43,349 nucleotides of DNA from an uncultured Prevotellaceae bacterium (lineage in GTDB: Bacteria; Bacteroidota; Bacteroidia; Bacteroidales; Bacteroidaceae). This document shows positions 1 through 7,316 of this stretch, piece after piece; position 1 is the stretch's first letter, and each line of letters starts with the position of its first letter. The notes beneath the pieces are model-generated. The model did no database searches, was not told where the DNA came from, and saw nothing but the letters and a program-made list of their open reading frames with translations. Made by a program: the position numbers and the translations under genes. The stretch is taken from contig CAMNHM010000008.1 in the NCBI GenBank assembly GCA_946539475.1, positions 1-43,349 on the forward strand. The letters are read 5' to 3'.

Positions 1-437
1 GCAAGCCCATCTTCGGTTACCTGCACAAGATGAGCGTGGTGCTGCCCAACAACTATCCGTCGGCCGACGGCAACCCCGTGTTCACGTTCATCAGCGACAT
101 CTGGCACCCCAACATCCGCTACTCGGGGTCGTTCAAGGGCCACGTGTGCCTGACAATCAAGGAGATGGGCGTGCTGGCTTCGATCAAGGACCTCGTGCTG
201 CGCGTGGAGCGCTATCTGAAATATCAGATGTATCACGCCCAGAACACCTACCCCTACCCTGAGGACCAGACGGTGGCTGAGTGGGTGCGCGACGAGGCTG
301 AGCCCAACGGATGGACGAAGTTCACCCAGGAGATGCCTCAGCCCGAGCAGAAGCCTCAGCCCGCTCCTGCCCCTGAGGCTGCTGCCGAGAAGCCAGCCGA
401 AGAGCAACCGAAGAAGATAATCACCCTAAGCATCTGA
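1..437 (+). CDS. E2 (UBC-like) ubiquitin-like conjugating enzyme, 5'-truncated by window edge
   Basis: The open frame runs in from the window edge (first full codon at 3), so the start and the N-terminal part of the E2 fold are missing; the ATG at 30 is internal. Seen: the E2 hallmark series of a P..YP..P...F strand, then HPN (codons 105-113), then a Gly-His-Val-Cys-Leu stretch whose Cys (codon 147-149) is where the E2 active-site cysteine sits, then C-terminal helices. A Pro/Ala/Glu-rich tail of about 35 residues follows. Known for the family: the Cys carries a ubiquitin-like protein as a thioester received from E1 and passes it to a lysine, often with a RING partner. Context is strong, because JAB, RING-like and E1 genes follow in the same operon. 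It ends 7 nt before the next gene. The Pro-rich tail is not typical of eukaryotic E2s. A modifier gene would be expected upstream of the window. Confidence 0.82.
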   Translation, partial: KPIFGYLHKMSVVLPNNYPSADGNPVFTFISDIWHPNIRYSGSFKGHVCLTIKEMGVLASIKDLVLRVERYLKYQMYHAQNTYPYPEDQTVAEWVRDEAEPNGWTKFTQEMPQPEQKPQPAPAPEAAAEKPAEEQPKKIITLSI

Positions 438-444
438 CCCGACT

Positions 445-1536
445 ATGAAGAAGCTACTACTATCCGCACTCTGCTGCCTGCTGTCGCTCAGCGGCTGGGC
501 CGACGAGCAGAGGAAGATCACGCTGAGCGGCGACAACCAGCAGGAGACGGTCTCGCTGTCGTACTGCAACATCTTCGTCACGCTCATCAATCCCGATGCC
601 GACGAGACGGCCAAGGTGCTCATCGAGGTGGAGAACCTCGACGAGTCGAAGCTCCTCGCCCTGTTCCACCAGCCTTACACGGAGAAGCAGGTGAAGAAGC
701 TGAGACCCTCGTTCAAGTACGACAAGCTCTTCGGTGGTACGAAGGGCAAGCGCATCATCGACCCTTGCAGCCTGACGATGACGAACGACGTCTTCGTCGA
801 GCCGTCGAACAAGTACAGCCTGCCCCACTTCAACGTGGAGGCTGAGCAGACGATGGTGGTGAAGCTGCCTATCTACATCGCCAAGTCGAAGAAGGACGGC
901 ATCATACAGCGCATCCTGGGCAAGGAGAAGCTCATCCTGCTGCGCAAGCAGGTCATCGAGCTCGACATCGAGGTGTCGATGAAGCCCTCGGCCGAGTACC
1001 TCGGTCTGCAGCAGGAGATTGAGACGCTGAAGAAAGACGTCAACAACACCGTCTTCTGCACCCACAGGAACCACCGCCAGTCGGTGGAGCAGCAGCAGGC
1101 TCCCTACAAAAAGCGCATCGACGAGCTGAAGGCCAAGATCGACGCTGCCATCAGCCAGCACGGCTGGGGTGGCAACGACGGCGGCTACCGTCGCTACATG
1201 GCGCTGAAGGACGTCATCGACCAGGACATCGACCTGAGCAAGCACCTGGGCACCTGCCGCCAGCATCGCGGCGGGCAGACACAGGCCGGCCACCAGTGCA
1301 GCTACTGCTCACTGTCGCTGCAGCAGATCTATCACCGTCTGGACGACCTCTACAAGAAGATCTACAGCAGCAGCGACCGCAAGGCTACGAAGGCCAGCGT
1401 CATCAGCCAGGTAAACGCCCTCTACAACTGCTGTACGGCCAGCGACTGCGCCAAGCACGCCTCGCAGTGGCGCAACGGCGGCGGAGGCTACAAGTCGAAG
1501 ATCACTGAACGTTACAACCGCATCCAAGGCCTATGA
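445..1536 (+). CDS. Exported coiled-coil protein with Cys/His-rich C-terminus, function unknown
   Basis: A 363-residue protein not matched to a family I know. A signal peptide is clear (MKK, hydrophobic core, ending near Ala-Asp at residue 19-20), so the mature protein is periplasmic or outer-membrane. The first half is probably beta-rich. Residues about 185-235 are charged and heptad-like, suggesting a coiled coil. The C-terminal third is Cys/His-rich: a CRQH motif, then a C-x2-C pair a short way on, then a CC-x4-C group, which could bind metal or form disulfides. It starts 7 nt after the E2 stop. Its stop overlaps the next start (ATGATGA at 1533-1539), so the two are probably translationally coupled. 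By position it is an envelope component of the E2/JAB/RING system, which is inference only. Confidence 0.75.
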   Translation: MKKLLLSALCCLLSLSGWADEQRKITLSGDNQQETVSLSYCNIFVTLINPDADETAKVLIEVENLDESKLLALFHQPYTEKQVKKLRPSFKYDKLFGGTKGKRIIDPCSLTMTNDVFVEPSNKYSLPHFNVEAEQTMVVKLPIYIAKSKKDGIIQRILGKEKLILLRKQVIELDIEVSMKPSAEYLGLQQEIETLKKDVNNTVFCTHRNHRQSVEQQQAPYKKRIDELKAKIDAAISQHGWGGNDGGYRRYMALKDVIDQDIDLSKHLGTCRQHRGGQTQAGHQCSYCSLSLQQIYHRLDDLYKKIYSSSDRKATKASVISQVNALYNCCTASDCAKHASQWRNGGGGYKSKITERYNRIQGL

Positions 1537-2999
1537 TGACGAAGTGGCTATCGCGTACTGCCGTCACTCTGGCCTGCCTGGCATGGACATCGACGGGCCA
1601 GTCGAAGGAGGTGAGGGACACGCTGTTCTCCTCCTCCGGCGACAGGGTCATCGTCGAATACAGCATCACGCAGAGCGGCGGCCAGACGACAGTGCGCTTC
1701 AACAGCATCCAGAAGAAGCTGGGCACGGCCAACCAGCGGGAATACAAGAAGCTGGACGAGGTGGCAGCGGTCATCTTCGACCGTACGGGCACCTACAACG
1801 ACATGAAGTTCAGCGGCATGACGCCCACGGCCTTCATGGTGCCCGCCGGCGTGCAGTATACGCCCTCCGGCGACGGCTATTTCCTGCTGCAGGACAACCC
1901 CACGCTACAATTCGCCTGCAGCAACGAGGCACACCTGAGCATTCCCCTCTACCTCGCCCACTATGAGAAGAAGCGTCACTACGAGATATTCAGCCAGTGT
2001 GGCGCCCTGCAGTTCTCGACGAAGGTCAGCGGTGGCAGTGGTGGCGGAGGCAGAAGCCGCAGCGGAGGACGCAGCGGAGTGAGTGCTGCCAATGCCGACG
2101 ACATCATCGTCAGCGAGGAGCTCACCGACGAGGGGCTGACGCCTGTTGACGATGCCCTGATCACGATTGCCAACGTCCGCAGCCAGCTGCAGGGCGTCAC
2201 GAAGCTGCCCTTCCCCGAGGACCTCACCTTCCAGGCCAACCACCTGAGGGAGCTGCGCAGCCGCATCTCCGACATGAGTGTCCTGCAGGACATCAACTCC
2301 GTTCTCGCTGCCTACGACAAGCGGAAGGCAGAGCTGGAGGAGGGTGCTGCCGCCCAGCAGCAGGCCGCCGCCGCAGCCGCCCAGCAGGCAGCCAAGGAGG
2401 AGGCCGCCGCCCAGCAGGCCCGCCAGGACTCCATCCAGGCTGCCCAGGAGAAGAAAGCCGACGAGAAGCAGAAGGACATGATGTGGCTCATCGGCGGTAT
2501 TGCCGGCCTGGGGGTATTGCTCATGGGCGGCAAGCAGATCTTCCAGAGCATCAAGAACAACAAGATGCAGCGGCTGATGATGGACAACATCAACAAGGCG
2601 CAGCAGCAGGCCCTGGGCAACGTGAAGATTCCCGGACTCGACGACAACCCGCTGACGAAGGACATCAACGCCCAGTTGCAACGCGAGGCCCGCAAGACGC
2701 TGACGAAGGAGGGCGAGGCAGCCAAGCAGCGCCTCCAGGCCCTGCGCAAGGGCAACACCGCTGAAGCCCCCACGAATCCCACTCAGCCCACCCAATCCCC
2801 TCAGCCCACACCCCCTGCCACTCCCGGCAAGCGCCCACTGCGCACCGTCAGCCAGGTGAAGGCTGAAGCTGGCCTCGACCCCGCCAAGAGCGCTGGTCTG
2901 GAAATCAGCGCCAAGCCTCACAAGCCGTCGCTCAACGACGCTATCCCTGCAAAGTACAAGCGCTGGCGTAAGCCAGGTACGCCTGATAGCAACAAATAA
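1533..2999 (+). CDS. Signal-peptide protein with single membrane span and long cytoplasmic tail, function unknown
   Basis: A 488-residue protein with an N-terminal signal peptide (ending near residue 24). It has a predicted extracytoplasmic region to about residue 315, interrupted by a Gly/Ser/Arg-rich linker near 163-185. An Ala/Gln/Glu-rich helical stretch at about 265-312 leads into one hydrophobic segment (about 316-337). A basic tail follows, with a Pro/Thr/Gln-rich linker near 410-430. This gives a periplasm-to-cytoplasm topology shared with the next two proteins in the operon. ATG 1533 overlaps the upstream stop by 4 nt. No enzyme motif was recognised. It may be a structural link between envelope and cytosolic parts, comparable in role to membrane-complex proteins of T6SS, but I see no homology that proves it. 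The low-complexity Ala/Gln run could be slippage-prone. Confidence 0.75.
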   Translation: MMTKWLSRTAVTLACLAWTSTGQSKEVRDTLFSSSGDRVIVEYSITQSGGQTTVRFNSIQKKLGTANQREYKKLDEVAAVIFDRTGTYNDMKFSGMTPTAFMVPAGVQYTPSGDGYFLLQDNPTLQFACSNEAHLSIPLYLAHYEKKRHYEIFSQCGALQFSTKVSGGSGGGGRSRSGGRSGVSAANADDIIVSEELTDEGLTPVDDALITIANVRSQLQGVTKLPFPEDLTFQANHLRELRSRISDMSVLQDINSVLAAYDKRKAELEEGAAAQQQAAAAAAQQAAKEEAAAQQARQDSIQAAQEKKADEKQKDMMWLIGGIAGLGVLLMGGKQIFQSIKNNKMQRLMMDNINKAQQQALGNVKIPGLDDNPLTKDINAQLQREARKTLTKEGEAAKQRLQALRKGNTAEAPTNPTQPTQSPQPTPPATPGKRPLRTVSQVKAEAGLDPAKSAGLEISAKPHKPSLNDAIPAKYKRWRKPGTPDSNK

Positions 3000-3026
3000 C
3001 CCAACGTCAACCATACACATACACAC

Positions 3027-4862
3027 ATGAAACAGATTCAAGCATTCGCACTATTCCTTGCACTGCTCCTCATACCAGGTTGGCAATCCGACGTGCAGGC
3101 TGCCAGACGGCAGAAGGCACCTGCGCCGGCACAGCCTGTCGTCGAGGTGATGGATGCCTTCCGACAGTACGTTCAGGCCGACCCGTTCCTTGCCGACAAG
3201 GCCCAGAAGGACATCAGCAACCAGATAGAGAAATACCTCGACGACCTGCTGAACAGGAAGGACAAGGCTGAATATATCGAGAAGAACAGCCTCAGAGACT
3301 ATGTCGCCGACCAGCGGCAGAAGCTCGAGGAGTACAAAGGGCAGAGCTCGCTCATCATCGAGAACATCCTCGAACGATACGAAGACCTGGAGGCTCAGAT
3401 GCGTGTCGCCTACCGTGACTCCATGCAGGTAGCCCTCGACGACAAGTTCACTGCCCTCGACAACAACCTTAAGCGGCTCGACGACGAGATCAACCTAAAG
3501 GACGACCCGTCACTCATCGACTGGGAGCACCTGCCCTGGAAGTGGATTGGCATCGCCTTGGGAGCACTACTGCTGCTCATCATCGTCTGTGTCGTCATCA
3601 GCAAGAGCAAGAAGGGCGACAAGAAAGGCTATCGCCCTGCGCCCCCCACTCCACGGAGCGCCACGGGCAGCTACGGCGCGCGTCCTGCTGCCGGCGGCCT
3701 GCAGACATCGTCCGACGGAGGCATCGTCGTGCGCCGTAAGACGGCAACCATCCTGAAGAAACAGAGCCTCGAGGACGTCATCGACAATCCCAACTACCTG
3801 CAGGTGGATGCCATCGACTTCACCTACGAGTCGGCCGTGCGTCGCATGTACATCAAGAACTCGTGCATCGTCGACATCTATAACATGTACGCTGACGACC
3901 TGCGCAACCCCGAGAGTCCGAAGGAGGACGGCTGCATGGTGCTCGGCCGATGGGTCCACGACCCTGAAAGCAACGAGTACTATGTCTCGCTGGAGGAGAT
4001 CGTGCTGCCCGGCGACGATGCCGTCTTTGAAGAGTATGCCCTGAACTTCGGCGGAAAGATCAAGCTGAAGGTGCTCGAGCAGCTGCGCAAGCTGCGCCGT
4101 GAGACCAACCTGCAGTACGACCTCACCTGCTGGGTGCACTCCCATCCTGGGCTGGGCGTCTTCTTCAGCAACAGCGACACCTCCGTGCAGGATCAGCTGA
4201 AGCATCCCACCCACCCCAACTTCCTCACCGCCATCGTCGTCGACATCCTCACGCCGATGCAGGACTTAGGCATCTTCACCTACCGTCGCGACACGACCAT
4301 CAACTCAAAGCAAGACCTGAAGAAGATGTATTCGCTCGTGGAGTGGTACCAGTGGGCACAGGACAGCATGAAGACCGCCATCGAGCGCCCCGTGGCCGCC
4401 ACGCCGAAGGAGTTCACTCCTGTCGACTACTTCAACACGCTTGCCAATGCTGCCGAGCACAACGACAGCTGCTACGGCGTGGAGCTGAGCAAGAACGTCA
4501 TCGTCGACATCTGTACCGACCTCATCGGACAGGGCGACGACATCATGGCCATGCTTCATGGCGTTGCCAGCCAGCATGGCTCGCAGATAGAATATGTGGC
4601 TGAGAAAGTATCGGAGAAGGAGGTGGAGCCCAAGCTCAGCCTCACCGGCTGCTTCATTGCCGCTCCCCACTGCAGCATCCCGACGGTGCGCCGTGCCGTG
4701 GCCGACTATCTCGACAGGATCCGCTTCGTGCTGGTCTACACGCCTGGCGACGGTCTGCTGACCACCATCCCCGTCATCAACAGCGACCTCTGCACCGAGG
4801 AGAGCTACTACGGAGAACAGAAACTCGAAGATTTGAAATCATGGATAAAACAAGGCAGATAA
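3027..4862 (+). CDS. Membrane-anchored JAB/JAMM-domain isopeptidase
   Basis: A 611-residue protein. A signal peptide (to about residue 25) is followed by a charged, probably coiled-coil extracytoplasmic part (about 45-165), one membrane span (about 173-192) and a cytosolic JAB (MPN+) domain from about 255 to 430. The zinc motif is complete: E300 in a Glu-Asp-Gly-Cys-Met-Val-Leu-Gly context, H371-Ser-H373, then ten residues to D384. Known for the family: JAMM metalloproteases remove ubiquitin-like modifiers from lysines or trim modifier precursors. Here it is tethered to the inner membrane with its active site predicted in the cytoplasm, next to E2, RING-like and E1 proteins. About 180 further residues follow the JAB core and I do not recognise them. 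It overlaps the next gene at TAATG (4860-4864). Confidence in the JAB assignment is high; topology is inferred from hydropathy. Confidence 0.88.
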   Translation: MKQIQAFALFLALLLIPGWQSDVQAARRQKAPAPAQPVVEVMDAFRQYVQADPFLADKAQKDISNQIEKYLDDLLNRKDKAEYIEKNSLRDYVADQRQKLEEYKGQSSLIIENILERYEDLEAQMRVAYRDSMQVALDDKFTALDNNLKRLDDEINLKDDPSLIDWEHLPWKWIGIALGALLLLIIVCVVISKSKKGDKKGYRPAPPTPRSATGSYGARPAAGGLQTSSDGGIVVRRKTATILKKQSLEDVIDNPNYLQVDAIDFTYESAVRRMYIKNSCIVDIYNMYADDLRNPESPKEDGCMVLGRWVHDPESNEYYVSLEEIVLPGDDAVFEEYALNFGGKIKLKVLEQLRKLRRETNLQYDLTCWVHSHPGLGVFFSNSDTSVQDQLKHPTHPNFLTAIVVDILTPMQDLGIFTYRRDTTINSKQDLKKMYSLVEWYQWAQDSMKTAIERPVAATPKEFTPVDYFNTLANAAEHNDSCYGVELSKNVIVDICTDLIGQGDDIMAMLHGVASQHGSQIEYVAEKVSEKEVEPKLSLTGCFIAAPHCSIPTVRRAVADYLDRIRFVLVYTPGDGLLTTIPVINSDLCTEESYYGEQKLEDLKSWIKQGR

Positions 4863-7240
4863 TGATGAAAAAGCTTTTGTTGGCCTGCACCCTGCTAGCA
4901 AGCATGATGCAGGCGAGTGCGCAGGACGTGAAGAGCATCCAGTTCTGTGACAAGAAATATGAGTATGCACAGGGTAAGGACAGCATCACGCTGTTCCTGA
5001 AGGTGCTCGACAGCGACGGCAACTCCAGCAAGGATGTCAGAGCCAGCGACCTGGAGAAATACCTGGTGATGTATGAGGATGAGAAGCCCATCTCGCCCGA
5101 CCGCTGCAAGATCAGCGCCCTGAGCTCCGGACAGCGTATCCCCAACGACTTCACCTTCTCGGTGCTTGTCGACATGAGCATTCCCGAAGAGGGAAAGGGA
5201 CAGATCTACGACGCTGTGGGACAGCTCGTCGAGAGTGCTCCCGACAGCTGCGTCTACCTGTCGTTCTTTGGCGACAACGTGACATCGAGCCAGCTCGTCA
5301 CGAAGCGCAACTTCAAGGATTTCGAAGCGATGTTCCACCAGCGCTCCGACAACAAGTTCTTCTACGGCGCCCTTTATTCGAAGCTAGCGGAGTTTGCCGA
5401 GGAGAAAGCCGAACTGGAGGACTCGGTCATCACCGCCGATGGCTACGAGCGCAACAGCGTCATCGCCAAGCGTGCGAAGATGGCCCAGGACAAGAACCTG
5501 CTCTTCGTCTTCACCGAAGGCAACATACGGCCTGCCGACGAGCTGATCTCGTTCATCGAGGTGACCGACTATCAGTCGAACGCCACGCATGTCGTTCCGA
5601 AAGTCTACGCGCTGTACTATACCGGTGAGGGCGTCGACGAGAATGTGGAGCTGACGCTGCAAGGAGTGTCGGCCCCCCGCGATGCCAACGGCAGCGTGCT
5701 CAGCGATCGCCAAGGAGCCTACAAGCCCAGCAACGACCTGAGCAGTGTGCTCTCGAGCTTCCAGCAGGTGGTGAAGGACGCCATGTACGACTTTGCCTAT
5801 TCCTATCGTGCCACGAAGGACAAGACGTACACCGGGCTCGTCAACTATACCACTGAGTGGAAAGGCATGGAGGCCGGCAAGGGCGAATACACCATCGGCT
5901 CAGCTGAGACGCCCTGGCCTGTGAAGGCCGAGACCACCGGCTCGATCATCACGAAGATCCTCGTGGCCCTGCTCATCGCCCTGCTCACCTATGCCTTCTT
6001 CTTCCTCATCATGAAGGTCGTCATCCCCTATGTGAAGTCGAAGCGTTTCACGATGAAGTATTACAAGAAGTATGAGCCCGAGGCCAACGTCCAGCGCCGT
6101 ATCTGTACCTACTGTCGGCAGGACATCGAACCCGGTCAGCTCGTCGTGACGAAGTGCAAGCACATCATGCACGTCGGGTGCTGGCAGCAGAACGGCTACA
6201 AATGTGTGGAGTACGGACAAAACTGTAAGGACGGCATCCAGGACCACGTGGAGTGGAAGGAGATGTTCAGCAAGACATCACTGCGCGAGACCTACCAGAC
6301 GCTGGCAGGCATCCTCGCTGCCCTGGTCAGCTGGATCATTTTCGAGCTGACGGGCCGCGGCCTGTTCCACGGCATGGGTGCAGGCATCGCCAATGCCTTC
6401 TTCACCAACGAGGAGCAGAAGCTGAACCTCATGAACGACTGCACCAACAAGGTATCGGCATTCCTCACCATCGGATTGCTGCTGGGATTCTTCCTGTCAC
6501 TCGTGTTCCGCTATTTCGACGAGTATCGCAAGAAGGACGCGATGATCTACCTGAAGATTGTCGGGCTATCGCTGCTCTCTGGCATCATCGGCATGGCAGC
6601 AATGGCCGTCGGTGGCATCATCTTCTGCCTGCTGCTCTCGGCTGTCGGCACCACCTATATCCCCTGGTACTGCTCGCTGCCGGCCTATATCCTCTTCTCA
6701 GTCTGCGTGGCATTAAGCCTGACCATCAAGTCGTCGATTCCCATGAAGAGTGCCTTGCTGGGCGGCCTCATCTCTGCCGGTATCGGATTCCTGGTGCTCA
6801 TCAGTGGTTCGATAGGCAATGTCGGATGGCTCAACATGCTGCTCGACTTCATCATCTACGGCGGTGGACTGGGAGCATCGCTCGTCACCGTGCGAATGTT
6901 GGCTGAGCGCTACTTCCTCATCATCAAGAATGGCGTGAAGGCCGGTCAGAAGATTCCTATCCACAAGTGGATGAACGCCACTGGTGGCGGCAACAAGGTG
7001 AGCATTGGTGCTACCGGCGAGTGCGAGGTGCAAATGAACTGGGAGAAGAGCAACAAGGTGGCCAAGGAGCACGTGCAGCTCTATATCGACCAGGTAAAGA
7101 CGCTGCCCATGCTGAAGGCTCTTGCCACGGGCGTCATCTACAACATGCGCACCGAGCTGCCCATCAGCAAGCCAACGGTTCTCACCAACGGCGACACGTT
7201 CAAGATTGGCGACACGATCTTCGAATACGTGGAGAATTAA
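4862..7240 (+). CDS. VWA-like / RING-like / polytopic membrane / FHA-like fusion, candidate E3 or scaffold
   Basis: A 792-residue protein (start ATG 4862 chosen because the signal peptide begins there; ATG 4841 in frame is possible). Parts in order: signal peptide; VWA-like domain about 98-260 with a degenerate metal site (Asp104-x-Ser106); first membrane span about 360-390; RING-H2-like finger with C415-x2-C418, C432-x-H434, H437-x2-C440, C448 and C455; about six further membrane spans (roughly 480-690); and a C-terminal FHA-like domain (about 711-792) with an Ile-Gly strand near its start, a Thr-Asn-Gly-Asp turn and a final Ile-Gly-Asp-Thr strand. The last RING pair is spaced by six rather than two residues. 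Known: RING domains hold E2s as E3 ligases, and FHA domains bind phosphothreonine. Together with the E2, E1 and kinase in this operon it is the natural candidate for a phospho-regulated membrane E3. Confidence 0.85.
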   Translation: MMKKLLLACTLLASMMQASAQDVKSIQFCDKKYEYAQGKDSITLFLKVLDSDGNSSKDVRASDLEKYLVMYEDEKPISPDRCKISALSSGQRIPNDFTFSVLVDMSIPEEGKGQIYDAVGQLVESAPDSCVYLSFFGDNVTSSQLVTKRNFKDFEAMFHQRSDNKFFYGALYSKLAEFAEEKAELEDSVITADGYERNSVIAKRAKMAQDKNLLFVFTEGNIRPADELISFIEVTDYQSNATHVVPKVYALYYTGEGVDENVELTLQGVSAPRDANGSVLSDRQGAYKPSNDLSSVLSSFQQVVKDAMYDFAYSYRATKDKTYTGLVNYTTEWKGMEAGKGEYTIGSAETPWPVKAETTGSIITKILVALLIALLTYAFFFLIMKVVIPYVKSKRFTMKYYKKYEPEANVQRRICTYCRQDIEPGQLVVTKCKHIMHVGCWQQNGYKCVEYGQNCKDGIQDHVEWKEMFSKTSLRETYQTLAGILAALVSWIIFELTGRGLFHGMGAGIANAFFTNEEQKLNLMNDCTNKVSAFLTIGLLLGFFLSLVFRYFDEYRKKDAMIYLKIVGLSLLSGIIGMAAMAVGGIIFCLLLSAVGTTYIPWYCSLPAYILFSVCVALSLTIKSSIPMKSALLGGLISAGIGFLVLISGSIGNVGWLNMLLDFIIYGGGLGASLVTVRMLAERYFLIIKNGVKAGQKIPIHKWMNATGGGNKVSIGATGECEVQMNWEKSNKVAKEHVQLYIDQVKTLPMLKALATGVIYNMRTELPISKPTVLTNGDTFKIGDTIFEYVEN

Positions 7241-7316
7241 TTTCGGGAGCCCGGGATCCCGAAGCCACGAGATCCCGAAACCCCGAAACCCCGTCTAACC
7301 CCGAGCCCCAAAAACT

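Noticed and set aside
445..1536. Possible ubiquitin-like modifier encoded next to E2
   Set aside because: The protein has a signal peptide, is far too large, and ends in Gly-Leu without a beta-grasp pattern, so it is not the missing modifier.
1905..3041. Long - strand ORF (378 codons) opposite the membrane protein at 1533, and similar - strand ORFs at 460-1293, 3567-4214 and 11712-12344
   Set aside because: They are antisense shadows of GC-rich coding sequence: Leu/Val/Asp/His-rich translations without motifs, no start context, and each lies fully inside a well-supported + strand gene.
6253..6906. + strand ORF of 217 codons in another frame inside the VWA/RING/FHA gene
   Set aside because: Translation is Arg/His/Pro-rich low-complexity, typical of a shifted frame of GC-rich DNA, and it overlaps the membrane spans of the real gene.
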